Shown: positions 37,312 through 45,304 of the stretch, piece by piece
Layout: every line of letters begins with the position of its first letter
Numbering within the stretch: position 1 is the first letter of the stretch
Origin: an uncultured Eubacteriales bacterium
Lineage (GTDB): Bacteria; Bacillota; Clostridia; TANB77; CAG-508
Assembly (NCBI GenBank): GCA_902787685.1
Contig: CADAHH010000003.1
Location: 1-64,000, forward strand
DNA length: 64,000 nucleotides
Direction: 5' to 3'
The notes under the pieces: model-generated
What the model was told of the DNA's origin: nothing
The model's database searches: none
Seen by the model: the letters and a program-made list of their open reading frames with translations, nothing else
Translations under genes and position numbers: made by a program

Positions 37312-37681
37312 TCTTTTTCTCCTCCGTAAAAAAAGTATATATTTTGTTTCTTCTCATTTTAAATTTTATAAATCTTAGAATAATTTGATCTATATATTCT
37401 CCACCAGCTTTTCTAGTTATTTCAAAATTATTTGAATCTGGTATTTTAAAAGATGAAATCGCAAAACCAATAACCCCAAAAATAACTGCCCCAATAAGAC
37501 AAACTAGGGCTGAACTTGTTCTTATTCTTGCAAGCAATAAAAATGCATATACAACCAATGCAAACATTATTCCTATAATCCCAAAAATAATAGTAACAAT
37601 AAGTGCTTTTGTTGAAAAAATATAGAAAAATCTTCCTTCTCCTTTTGTATTTCTCGGTATATTATATGGTCCCCCTGCCAT
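37301..37681 (-). CDS. PrgI/VirB3-like membrane protein
   Basis: I choose ATG 37679-37681 (MAGGPYNIPRNTKG) because GAAAGGAAGG lies just upstream; a longer frame to 37738 has no RBS. The 126-residue product has two membrane spans (about 27-49 and 55-77), and a positively charged C-terminal tail, as in PrgI proteins of Gram-positive type IV systems, which take the VirB3 place beside VirB4. It overlaps the next gene by 11 bases. Confidence 0.8.
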   Translation of the reverse strand: MAGGPYNIPRNTKGEGRFFYIFSTKALIVTIIFGIIGIMFALVVYAFLLLARIRTSSALVCLIGAVIFGVIGFAISSFKIPDSNNFEITRKAGGEYIDQIILRFIKFKMRRNKIYTFFTEEKKNER

Positions 37682-37742
37682 AGTCACACCTTCCTTTCGA
37701 ATATAATTATACTCTTTTATTATAACATAAATAAACACAAAA

Positions 37743-37785
37743 AAAAATACAATTTTTGATATTTTTTAACAAAAATTGTATTTTT
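37743..37785 (-). terminator. Hairpin terminator between pilin-like and PrgI-like genes
   Basis: AAATACAATTTTTG pairs with CAAAAATTGTATTT and, on the minus strand, is followed by Ts. It lies downstream of the 37834-38208 pilin gene within the cluster, so pilin mRNA can outnumber the downstream channel mRNA. Confidence 0.6.
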
Positions 37786-37833
37786 AATAATTCTGTAATA
37801 ATATTGTAATACTAATGTAATACTAGTCCATTT

Positions 37834-38208
37834 TTATTGAGCCTTAAACATTCCTAAGAAGAATTTAGCAATAGATGCTGCAAAAAATACTAGTATAATA
37901 CCAATAACGATAGGTAACATATTCTTTTTTAGTTCACCTTTTACTTCTGGAGTTTCAACTATATACCTAAAACCTGTGATAGCAATCATTACAACAGCTG
38001 TAATACCTGATAAAATTTGTAAGAATGTAAGAATTGTATCACCTAGGTTAGTAAATGTTGTAACACTATTTGCGTCAACATTTCCATTGCCTGTCATATT
38101 GCCAATTACTTGCCCCACATCATAAGCATTTGTTGGTTTTACTAGCATTGTTGAAGAAACACATATTACAACTAATAAAACAATTAACATTTTTCTCATT
38201 ATTTTCAT
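37834..38208 (-). CDS. VirB2/TrbC-type pilin-like protein
   Basis: 124 residues: signal peptide (MRKMLIVLLVVICVSSTMLVKPTNA), a short outside stretch (VIGNMTGNGN), span 1 (ILTFLQILSGITAVVMIAITGFRYIV), a short charged loop and span 2 (MLPIVIGIILVFFAASIAKFFLGM). This is the exact layout of VirB2/TrbC pilins. It is followed by a terminator and preceded by two longer relatives. Confidence 0.85.
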   Translation of the reverse strand: MKIMRKMLIVLLVVICVSSTMLVKPTNAYDVGQVIGNMTGNGNVDANSVTTFTNLGDTILTFLQILSGITAVVMIAITGFRYIVETPEVKGELKKNMLPIVIGIILVFFAASIAKFFLGMFKAQ

Positions 38209-38265
38209 AATAATTCCTCCTTTATATATTATATATTATATATTATTAAAAATTTAAAAACTATA

Positions 38266-38835
38266 TTAAAAATTTTGAATAATCACCTTTACAATAGACA
38301 TTACAATTTTCCAAATAGCAAATGCACCAAATCCATAGAACATACCTGTAAATACTAAATGTAAATCTTTTTTTGCCTGATCCTTTGCAGAGGGTTTATA
38401 CGCAGACATTATATATCTGACACCAACTATTGAAAGCGATATAATTGATAATCCAGCTAAAAGTATAGTTAGAACTCTATTGACTGCCCTGACAATATCT
38501 GTAAAAATAATCATCCATGGTTCTAATACTCCAATTTCATCAACTACTTCAGAATCTGTGAAAAAGTTTTTGGTAGCTTTAAATGCTTCACTCACCCACG
38601 AAGACTCATCAACTTCAGTACTACTCCCTTTTGTTGATTTTTTTCCAGTGCCACTAGTGCTATTTGTAGAATTACTTTTGTTGCTTTTTGTAGAAGTATT
38701 TGTCGGTGTATAAAAAGTTCCTTGATCTCGATCTTCACCATATAATTTTTTTCCGCAATAGCTTTGATTAGGTATAGCGATTATCATCAAAAATACAATT
38801 AAAATACAACATATATTTATTATTCTACTTTTCAT
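38266..38835 (-). CDS. Pilin-like (VirB2/TrbC layout) protein with long N-terminal spacer
   Basis: The start at ATG 38833-38835 follows GCAGGTGATAAAA; a longer frame from 38868 runs into the previous gene. 189 residues: signal span, a serine/threonine/lysine-rich spacer (KSNKSNSTNSTSGTGKK), then two spans (IVRAVNRVLTILLAGLSIISLSIVGVRYIM; FTGMFYGFGAFAIWKIVMSIVKVII) separated by a KDQAKKDL loop. Same two-span hairpin as the neighbouring pilin-like proteins. Confidence 0.72.
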   Translation of the reverse strand: MKSRIINICCILIVFLMIIAIPNQSYCGKKLYGEDRDQGTFYTPTNTSTKSNKSNSTNSTSGTGKKSTKGSSTEVDESSWVSEAFKATKNFFTDSEVVDEIGVLEPWMIIFTDIVRAVNRVLTILLAGLSIISLSIVGVRYIMSAYKPSAKDQAKKDLHLVFTGMFYGFGAFAIWKIVMSIVKVIIQNF

Positions 38836-38848
38836 TTTTATCACCTGC

Positions 38849-39460
38849 TTAAAATTGTGCAAAAACATTAAATACTATTCTAACAATTGTTGTACTAAGC
38901 ATAAGGAATATTGAACCAATTGTTACTCTTCTTATTATTTTTTGAACAGCTTTTCTGTTTAAAGGTTGCGCTACTCCTTTCAATGTTGCACCATATTCGT
39001 TAACTGTATTTCCTAAACCTAAATTTAAATCTTCTGCAAGCCCATCTGATGTAGCGATAATACCATTTAGTCCTGCTGCCGCAAGAGATAAAACAAACAC
39101 AACTGCTCCTATTATTTGTATTATTGAAATAACATTATTTACAATAGGTACTATAACATTAATAAAAGGTTCTGAGAGGTCATTAAATCCATCCTTTTTA
39201 GGATTAAATGAGTCAATAAAATCATCTGATGTGATGTCAGTTTTTAATGTTGATTTTGTATTTTCTTTCTTAGTATCTTTTTTCTTAGAATTATTGTCAG
39301 CAATCCCCTTAATTAAAATGCTTGGAGAATTTAAGCCTGTACTATCATTAACTTCAGATGTATATAAAAATGAAGCTTGAGATTGATATGATACAAAACA
39401 AATCATATTAATAATGAATAAACATAAAACTATTCTTGATAATACTATTATATTTTTCAT
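38849..39460 (-). CDS. Pilin-like (VirB2/TrbC layout) protein, 203 residues
   Basis: Start at ATG 39458-39460 after GGAGATGATTGAT. Signal span (IIVLSRIVLCLFIINMICFV), a lysine-rich spacer (NNSKKKDTKKENTKST), then span 1 (IVNNVISIIQIIGAVVFVLSLAAAGLNGII), a longer loop, and span 2 (TIGSIFLMLSTTIVRIVFNVF). First of the three consecutive pilin-like genes; a SigA-type promoter lies at 39505-39533. Confidence 0.7.
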   Translation of the reverse strand: MKNIIVLSRIVLCLFIINMICFVSYQSQASFLYTSEVNDSTGLNSPSILIKGIADNNSKKKDTKKENTKSTLKTDITSDDFIDSFNPKKDGFNDLSEPFINVIVPIVNNVISIIQIIGAVVFVLSLAAAGLNGIIATSDGLAEDLNLGLGNTVNEYGATLKGVAQPLNRKAVQKIIRRVTIGSIFLMLSTTIVRIVFNVFAQF

Positions 39461-39504
39461 ATCAATCATCTCCATTTCTATTTAATTTTAGAGACATTAT
39501 ACTT

Positions 39505-39533
39505 ATTATAAATATAATGTTGTTTTTTGTCAA
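39505..39533 (-). promoter_or_regulatory. Promoter of the pilin-like genes
   Basis: Minus strand TTGACA (39528-39533), 17-base spacer, TATAAT (39505-39510), 45 bases ahead of the first pilin-like start. Confidence 0.75.
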
Positions 39534-39579
39534 TGGTTTTTTTTAATTTGTTTATATATACATTTCAGTATTAAATAAA

Positions 39580-41307
39580 TTAAGCAGCAGTAAGTTCATC
39601 ATCATTAGTTTCTTCTGCAACTTGTCCTGCAACTGGCCCTAAATTTTGTTGTGCAGTAGCTTGAGCGTCAGCTTTAGATTTTGCTTTTTGTAATTTATTT
39701 AATTCTTGTCTATAAACATCTAATAAACTTCCTTTTGGATAGCTTTCTGTTTGTTTAAAATACTCTTCAGCACATTTTTTATAAACTATACTGTCTCCTT
39801 TTTCCACTATCTCTGGCAAATTGTCACTCATTGCTAATACGAGTTTTTTGATTCTATCAGGTTGACTTTCCATATTATTTTCGATATCTGCTATTTCTTT
39901 TTCACTTAAATATTTAACAAATTCTCCTGATACTATAGCTCCTATAAAAACAGTGTAATCATCATTAGAAATAAAATTTCCATCAGCTCTTAATTTATTA
40001 GCAACTGCGGTAAAAGCATCATTGTTTAATCCATCTGGTTTAAATGCAGAATAGAATTTTCCTCGTTGTCCTTTATCTTTATCAGAAATTGATGCTCTTA
40101 TTTTATCTGCATCAATCAAAGGTGATTTTACATCATCTTCAACTTCAGCTTCATCTGCTTCAACTATTTCTTCATCTGCTTTAGCTATTTCTTCTTCATC
40201 TACATTAGTATGTTCTTCTGAATCATCATCTCTATTTACAACATTTTCAGGATTAGCCTGTCTTCTTTCTCTTCTTTCTCTCGTTTTTCTAGGTTCAGGT
40301 CTTCTTCTAGTAGAAGCATTTGTTTGTTCTTCCACACCTGATTCAAATGTTTTTCGTAAATCTGCTATTCTTTCTAAGAGTGTATTTCTATCAATACTAG
40401 TTGTCTGATATAACATTAAATTTTTTCTTAATTGTTTTAATCCTGCAAAAAACTCTTTTGTAGTTACTCCAGCAAATGGTTCAGTGGCTCCATTTAGCAA
40501 ATTGTTTTTTCCTCGTTCAATATTTGCAAATAATTGCTCCGGTATTCCAGCATTTGAAGCCATTGCTTTCATTTCTTCTTGATATTCTTTATAATATTTT
40601 AGACACTCTATGTTGTTTTTATTTTTTTCGTATTTTGCTTTAATTGCACTTTTTATTATAGCAAAATCATTTTCAGCTGCTAGTTCTTTCTTTCCTTTTT
40701 CTTCAATCTCTCTTAACATTTCCTTTTTTGCTGCTTTTAATGGTGGTATAGCTCTTTTGTCATCTTTTATTTGTCTTTCAAGAGAATAGTATGCTAGAAT
40801 ATCCTGAGACTTAAACAAATTTCCTATTTTTCTAAAGTCAGCCACTCCTGAAATTGCTCCTATTGAAGATAATATAGGAACACCAATTTGCGCTGCCATC
40901 ATCAGTAAAGCAGGCGCACCCGCAAGAAAAGGTAAGAAAGGTAATGCTACAGATGCTCCTATACCTAATGCAATTGGTGCTATTCTAGATATAATAGCTC
41001 CTGGCATTCCAAGTAAAAAAGGATGTTTTGATTTTAATTCTGCCTGTTTTCCTTTACACTCTTTTATATCTTTATTATACTTCTCAATTTCTGAGTCTTT
41101 TTTTCTAAAATTCTTTTCTAACTCAATCAATTCATCTGTAATTCTTGTTTTTCTATCTTGATATTCTCCTAAAAGTTCAGTCGGTGTGGCATCATGTAAT
41201 TGATATCCAACATCAGTCAATTTACTAGCCATTGCCTCAATTTCGATTAATTCTTTAGTATCTCTTCTATTTTTTAAATAATCTTTTATATTACCAATTA
41301 ATCCCAT
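39580..41307 (-). CDS. Coiled-coil protein with central hydrophobic hairpin, 575 residues
   Basis: ATG 41305-41307 follows TTGAGGTGATAAAA. Residues 1-90 are charged and coiled-coil-like, about 95-160 form two hydrophobic segments (GAIISRIAPIALGIGASVALPFLPFLAGAP...), about 180-320 are helical, about 325-400 contain a basic patch (TRRRPEPRKTRERRERR) and an acidic patch (EEEIAKADEEIVEADEAEVEDD), and the rest is a helical domain. No family recognised. Its own promoter (41327-41355) and its place ahead of the pilins suggest an accessory or a secreted substrate; both are guesses. Confidence 0.6.
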   Translation of the reverse strand: MGLIGNIKDYLKNRRDTKELIEIEAMASKLTDVGYQLHDATPTELLGEYQDRKTRITDELIELEKNFRKKDSEIEKYNKDIKECKGKQAELKSKHPFLLGMPGAIISRIAPIALGIGASVALPFLPFLAGAPALLMMAAQIGVPILSSIGAISGVADFRKIGNLFKSQDILAYYSLERQIKDDKRAIPPLKAAKKEMLREIEEKGKKELAAENDFAIIKSAIKAKYEKNKNNIECLKYYKEYQEEMKAMASNAGIPEQLFANIERGKNNLLNGATEPFAGVTTKEFFAGLKQLRKNLMLYQTTSIDRNTLLERIADLRKTFESGVEEQTNASTRRRPEPRKTRERRERRQANPENVVNRDDDSEEHTNVDEEEIAKADEEIVEADEAEVEDDVKSPLIDADKIRASISDKDKGQRGKFYSAFKPDGLNNDAFTAVANKLRADGNFISNDDYTVFIGAIVSGEFVKYLSEKEIADIENNMESQPDRIKKLVLAMSDNLPEIVEKGDSIVYKKCAEEYFKQTESYPKGSLLDVYRQELNKLQKAKSKADAQATAQQNLGPVAGQVAEETNDDELTAA

Positions 41308-41326
41308 TTTTATCACCTCAACTTAT

Positions 41327-41355
41327 ATTTTACACTAAAATACACACTTTGTCAA
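41327..41355 (-). promoter_or_regulatory. Promoter of the 39580-41307 gene
   Basis: Minus strand TTGACA (41350-41355), 17-base spacer, TAAAAT (41327-41332). Confidence 0.7.
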
Positions 41356-41389
41356 TTTTTTCTTATTTTTTCAACAATAGTGAACATAA

Positions 41390-42457
41390 TTATTCTCCAG
41401 GTTCTGTTCCTTCTTGTTCTTCACGATATTGTATTGCTTCTTTCTTTTGTTCGTCATCTCCATATTCTTCAACAATTCTCCATGCCAAATTCGTTGCTTC
41501 CTGACTTGTTTGTTCTACTTGTGTATTTATTTTCTCTATTCTTTCATAAAATTTTAACTGAAATTTTTTCCATGCTGTATTCAATTTTTCTTCAATTTCT
41601 TTTAATCTTCTTTGAATTGAAGAATCATCAGAGCTTTTAGAATCATTAGAACTTTTAGTATTTTTATCGTTCTCAGATTCACCATTGTCTTTTTCTGGAT
41701 TAAAAGCTTCCTCAACTATTGCTTCTGCTAATTCTTGTACATCTTTTTTAAACTCATCTGAATTGTATCCTGGTTCTGCATGTAACTTCAATAGCTCCAT
41801 TATTTCAGCATCACTTAATCCAAATGTTGTTTTAATTTTTATAAAGTAACCATTATTTTCATCAAATAGTTGATCTGAAATTATGTGTTGTGCTGATTCT
41901 ACATCATTCAAAGCTGTTGTATAATCGATATCACTAATGTTACCAGCTTCTGCTATTTCTATTAACTCTCCAGTTGTATTGCAATTTGCAACTGCCTTTA
42001 TAAAATCTTCAATAACTCCTATACTTAAATCGTATGCTCTTTCTTTTTTAATATTATTTTTTTGATCTGAATCTTTGCTTTTATCTCTTGCATCTTTTAT
42101 CATAGCAAAGACCCCTGTACTCTCTGCACTTTGAAGTCCTATTAACCCTTTTTGTGCTTCACTTAAATTTTCAATTGCATAATTTAGCATTTTCATATAT
42201 TCCGCTTTATATCTTTCTTCTGTATTTCCTTCTTCTTCTGCTTTTTTTATTATTTCATCGATATATTTTTCAGCAGTATTAGTAGCATTTTCTACATTTG
42301 TTGTATCTCCATTTTCTAATCCTGTAACTGCACCTGAAATATTTTCCATAACATCATCTGTGTTTCTTCCACATCCTACCATTAATGCTGCTAAAGCTAT
42401 AAAAGTGGCTCTTGCAAATATTCTTTTTATTCTTTTTACATTATCAAATAATTCCAT
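41390..42457 (-). CDS. Lipoprotein of the secretion cluster, 355 residues
   Basis: The N-terminus has basic residues, a hydrophobic core and a lipobox, LMVGC (cysteine at about residue 29), so the mature protein should be lipid-anchored outside the membrane. The rest is helical and acidic, ending in a charged coiled-coil-like region (RRLKEIEEKLNTAWKKFQ...). No enzyme motif. RBS TGAGGTGATAAT. It is the first gene of the cluster; promoter at 42498-42526. VirB7-like anchoring is possible but unsupported by specific motifs. Confidence 0.7.
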   Translation of the reverse strand: MELFDNVKRIKRIFARATFIALAALMVGCGRNTDDVMENISGAVTGLENGDTTNVENATNTAEKYIDEIIKKAEEEGNTEERYKAEYMKMLNYAIENLSEAQKGLIGLQSAESTGVFAMIKDARDKSKDSDQKNNIKKERAYDLSIGVIEDFIKAVANCNTTGELIEIAEAGNISDIDYTTALNDVESAQHIISDQLFDENNGYFIKIKTTFGLSDAEIMELLKLHAEPGYNSDEFKKDVQELAEAIVEEAFNPEKDNGESENDKNTKSSNDSKSSDDSSIQRRLKEIEEKLNTAWKKFQLKFYERIEKINTQVEQTSQEATNLAWRIVEEYGDDEQKKEAIQYREEQEGTEPGE

Positions 42458-42497
42458 ATTATCACCTCATATTTTTACTTATAAATCTCCAACTTTT

Positions 42498-42526
42498 ATT
42501 ATACCACAAAATGAATTTTTTTGCAA
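42498..42526 (-). promoter_or_regulatory. Promoter at the head of the secretion cluster
   Basis: Minus strand TTGCAA (42521-42526), 17-base spacer ending TGTGG, TATAAT (42498-42503). Confidence 0.75.
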
Positions 42527-42528
42527 AT

Positions 42529-42557
42529 TTGCATTTTGGGGGAGTGTGTGGTATAAT
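42529..42557 (+). promoter_or_regulatory. Divergent promoter reading into the GC-rich island
   Basis: TTGCAT (42529-42534), 17-base spacer also ending TGTGG, TATAAT (42552-42557). The two -35 boxes are 2 bases apart, so the promoters are back to back. Confidence 0.7.
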
Positions 42558-42648
42558 ATAAATAGATTCACGCTGAAGCTGGGAAGGGGTGCAGCCCCCG
42601 TGACCTAGCCGTGGCAACTGCGATGCAGTTGCAGAAAGGAGTAAAAAC

Positions 42649-42867
42649 ATGTTAGGATACCTGTTTTTACTCGGAGTCATCTTTTTTTTGGGCATCCGCT
42701 TTTTGGTTGCCCATGCCAAGGAAATTGGCCGGTTCCTTGGTATAATCTTATGGGTTTTCGGTACAATAGGAATTTGTGTATTCCTGGTTGTGCTGGATAT
42801 GGTCCCTTGGGCCATTGGGGTGGGACTACTCGGCTTCGTGATGTACCCATTCCGAAAAAAAGACTAG
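42649..42867 (+). CDS. Small membrane protein, 72 residues (GC-rich island)
   Basis: ATG at 42649 after GAAAGGAGTAAAAAC. Two or three hydrophobic stretches (YLFLLGVIFFLGIRFLV; GIILWVFGTIGICVFLVVL; AIGVGLLGFVMYPF) and a basic end, RKKD. No family recognised. The leader (42570-42640) contains two small hairpins, one GGGGTGCAGCCCC and one AACTGCGATGCAGTT. An in-frame CGG (42730-42732) is read through as arginine, unlike the rest of the window. Confidence 0.55.
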   Translation: MLGYLFLLGVIFFLGIRFLVAHAKEIGRFLGIILWVFGTIGICVFLVVLDMVPWAIGVGLLGFVMYPFRKKD

Positions 42868-42916
42868 GGCATTGGAGCTTCGGCTCCGTGCCCGCCCGCA
42901 AGGGTGCTTTTTTTTG
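42867..42916 (+). terminator. UUCG-loop hairpin and T-run after the small island gene
   Basis: GGAGC-TTCG-GCTCC (42874-42887) within an outer GGGCA/TGCCC stem, then a second GCCC/GGGT hairpin leading to a run of eight Ts. Confidence 0.7.
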
Positions 42917-42928
42917 CGCAAAAAAGCA

Positions 42929-42975
42929 AGGCCTGACAGAAGGAATAAGAACTCTCCTAATGTCAGACCTTTTCT
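42929..42975 (+). terminator. Second hairpin in the island
   Basis: GGCCTGACA (42930-42938) pairs with TGTCAGACC (42961-42969) and is followed by TTTTCT. Confidence 0.5.
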
Positions 42976-43014
42976 ATTAGAAACAGGGATTTAAGTAGGC
43001 TCCCTGGTTGGCCT

Positions 43015-43057
43015 GGTTCGTGTCTCCACTTAGCTGGGAGGCACGAACCTTTTTTTG
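43015..43057. terminator. Bidirectional terminator between the two island genes
   Basis: GGTTCGTG and CACGAACC close a long stem with TCTCCA/TGGGAG inside, then seven Ts on the plus strand and As on the other side; genes converge here. Confidence 0.65.
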
Positions 43058-43665
43058 TTATTAGCCGCGCACGCCAGTGTGATTTGTCCGACCAGGATCG
43101 AAATCACACTCATTGCATGCTCCTCTCGCACCCAGAATACGAGAGGAACGAGCTTTTTCTCCCGCTTAATGACGATCCTCGCTGTGCCGAACCACTGGGT
43201 CCATTCCCAGCTTATGTCTGGGTCGGCACAGATTGTGAGGTCGGACGGCTTCCTGATTTTTACAAAATATGTTGGTATAATCCAGTAAGCCATCCCCATA
43301 TTGTCTAGCCGAATCTGGTAAAACCGTTTCGGCATAGACACCCGAGTAAAAGGAAAACAAATGTCAATGATGCCATTTGTCATTCCGCTACCCGCACCCG
43401 TGGCTGTTGTCGGGGCCGTGCTCGTGGTGCTCGTGGTCCGTCCTCTCCATGCTCTTATCAGCATCACGCTGTTAATTACAAAGAGAATAGCCGTACCAAA
43501 GTACTCGACCTTGGTCCGGATGGACCACCAGCCACGTGGTTCATTTACTGCCAGGATGGCCAGTCCCAACAGTAATGCCCATCTTACCACTCGGAGAATT
43601 TCTCTCCAGTGGCCGCGAATCCAGGCCGAGATTCGCGTTAAGGTGCCTCTTCTTTGTCTTCTCAT
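43030..43665 (-). CDS. Island membrane protein, 211 residues
   Basis: ATG 43663-43665 follows AAAGGAGGTGCCCCGAG. The N-terminus is arginine-rich (MRRQRRGTLTR), with two spans (about 28-42 and 54-69), a threonine/serine/alanine-rich linker (TTSTTSTAPTTATGAG), and a ~110-residue soluble domain (ICFPFTRVSMPKRFYQIRLD... to WVREEHAMSVISILVG). No family recognised. Four in-frame CGG codons (43518, 43440, 43326 and 43311 as first bases) are read as arginine; two are followed by A, so it does not obey the recoding pattern of the native genes. Confidence 0.5.
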   Translation of the reverse strand: MRRQRRGTLTRISAWIRGHWREILRVVRWALLLGLAILAVNEPRGWWSIRTKVEYFGTAILFVINSVMLIRAWRGRTTSTTSTAPTTATGAGSGMTNGIIDICFPFTRVSMPKRFYQIRLDNMGMAYWIIPTYFVKIRKPSDLTICADPDISWEWTQWFGTARIVIKREKKLVPLVFWVREEHAMSVISILVGQITLACAANNKKRFVPPS

Positions 43666-43912
43666 CTCGGGGCACCTCCTTTCTTTTATAATGTTATACT
43701 AAACAGCCACACCACACCCTATTGTGTGTGGGCTGGTTGCTTAAAAGAAAGGTACTCTTATCCTGCAAAGGGTAATTTCCCTGATAATATAATTATATCA
43801 TTTTTTTAAGATTTTAGCAAATTGTTGAAAAATTTTGTCACTGGTACCGGAGATTTTTGGCATATTTTTAATATATTTTTTTCATACTTACAATTAAATA
43901 TTCTATACTATT

Positions 43913-44863
43913 TTATAAATATGCTCTTTTATCTCCACTATCATACCTTTTCCATAAGCTATCTAATTTCATAAACCTATTATATAGCTCTTTTATTTTG
44001 TCTCTATTATAGCTTTCTCTACAATAATGATATTTTTGCTGTGTAATGTGTCTATTTTCCTCTGTAAATGTATTGTCATCAGATAATATCCAATTAAAAT
44101 TATTATCTCCTAAAAACCATGTTATATCTACATTATACCATTTGTTATTCAGTTTTACTTGATTCCATGCATGGTCTCTTTTTTTAGTTATATTAATTAT
44201 TGAATTAATATCCTCCTCTGTACCTTTGCCAATACCGCGTATTATTTCACATTCTATTCCTATATCTATTAAACACTTATATAGTGTTATTGCAAAATCC
44301 ATACATACTCCTGTTCCTAACAAAACCGAATTTGCCATACAGGTTCTATAATCATGATAATCGACATATTTTATATATTTTAATATTTGAGTCAAAATAA
44401 ACATAAATTGTTCTTCTTGTAATATAAAATTATCCTTACAAATTTTAGTTAAGAATTCTATTTTTTCTATTATTAAAATATATGTATTTATATCACAATG
44501 ATATATTTCATTTTTTGAATTTATTCCCTTTTCAAAATACTGTGTATCTACTATTATTTTTCTATTTATATTATATAATTCTTTAATATCCTCATTAGTA
44601 AACAATTTTTCTTTTTCATATAAAAAAATATCTGTATTAGAAAAATACTCAATTATTTTTTTTATTAATTTTTTATCAAATAATTCATTATGTTGTATCC
44701 CTAAAGCTATACCTTTATATTTAGGTACTAAATATAAAACTTTAAAATCTGATTTTCTTTTTATATATAGATAATTTTCATTTTTTTTCAATTCATCAAA
44801 ATAATCTTGATATTTTTTTCTATTCTTTTTTATTAAGTGCTTAATTTTCATTTTTTCAAACAT
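43913..44863 (-). CDS. Transglutaminase-like domain protein
   Basis: 316 residues, no signal peptide. The C-terminal half carries a transglutaminase/cysteine-protease-like triad: GVCMDFAITLYKCL (Cys about 192), DHAWNQVKLNNKWYNVD (His about 234, Asp about 249). The N-terminal half is charged with FKVLYLVPKYKGIALGI. Such domains occur in peptidases and protein cross-linkers; substrate is unknown. RBS AAGGAGCAGATT. It stands alone between the GC-rich island and the tRNA genes, with base composition native to the genome. Confidence 0.75.
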   Translation of the reverse strand: MFEKMKIKHLIKKNRKKYQDYFDELKKNENYLYIKRKSDFKVLYLVPKYKGIALGIQHNELFDKKLIKKIIEYFSNTDIFLYEKEKLFTNEDIKELYNINRKIIVDTQYFEKGINSKNEIYHCDINTYILIIEKIEFLTKICKDNFILQEEQFMFILTQILKYIKYVDYHDYRTCMANSVLLGTGVCMDFAITLYKCLIDIGIECEIIRGIGKGTEEDINSIINITKKRDHAWNQVKLNNKWYNVDITWFLGDNNFNWILSDDNTFTEENRHITQQKYHYCRESYNRDKIKELYNRFMKLDSLWKRYDSGDKRAYL

Positions 44864-44911
44864 AATCTGCTCCTTATATTTATGTATAATTAATCTTATA
44901 TTTTTATAAAA

Positions 44912-44959
44912 AAATATAATGCACTAGCAAAAGCTTTATATGACTTTTACTAATGCATT
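44912..44959 (-). terminator. Terminator after tRNA-Ser(GCU)
   Basis: AATGCACTAGCAAAAG (44918-44933) and CTTTTACTAATGCATT (44944-44959) form a long stem; T-run follows on the minus strand. Confidence 0.75.
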
Positions 44960-44968
44960 ATAATTATT

Positions 44969-45058
44969 TGGCGTAGGTGAGAGGGTTCGAACCTCCGCGC
45001 CGATGACTCGACCTAGCAGTTTAGCAAACTGCCCCCTTCACCACTTGGGTACACCTAC
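44969..45058 (-). tRNA. tRNA-Ser (anticodon GCU)
   Basis: The minus strand gives acceptor GTAGGTG/CACCTAC, discriminator G and an encoded CCA. The anticodon loop is TTTGCTAAA within a CAG/CTG stem, so the anticodon is GCU. There is a long variable arm (TAGGTCGAGTCATCGGCGC region) typical of tRNA-Ser, and GGTTCGAACCC in the T arm. Confidence 0.93.
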
Positions 45059-45068
45059 ATTTTTTATA

Positions 45069-45112
45069 AAAAATACGTAGAATATTGTTTGTGGCAATTT
45101 TTCTACGTTTTT
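45069..45112 (-). terminator. Terminator between the two tRNA-Ser genes
   Basis: ACGTAGAA and TTCTACGT pair around a ~20-base loop, with a T-run on the minus strand, just after tRNA-Ser(UGA). Confidence 0.65.
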
Positions 45113-45117
45113 GGTTT

Positions 45118-45208
<91 letters not shown>

Positions 45209-45304
45209 ATGTATTGTGATTTTCATCAGCAACATAAGATATCTTAACATATAAATTATTAGTTTGTCAATAGTTTTTTTGTTTTATTTTGAAATCTTTG
45301 TTAC

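Larger units (their letters stand above)
42558..43760. other. GC-rich island of foreign composition
   Basis: About 1.2 kb with visibly balanced or GC-rich sequence inside a strongly AT-rich genome. It holds one small plus-strand gene, one minus-strand gene and three strong hairpins. Its genes use CGG, CGC, CTG and GGC codons that the rest of the window avoids. No integrase, inverted ends or target duplication are visible. Transferred DNA or an assembly/contamination insert are both possible. Confidence 0.65.

Noticed and set aside
42570-42640. Cobalamin-type riboswitch in the island leader
   Set aside because: A GGGAAGGGGTGCAGCC stretch is loosely similar, but the B12 box and the rest of the core are missing.
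42462-42901. Minus-strand open frames across the small island gene
   Set aside because: They lack RBS, cross terminators and promoters, and give proline/lysine-rich translations typical of antisense frames.
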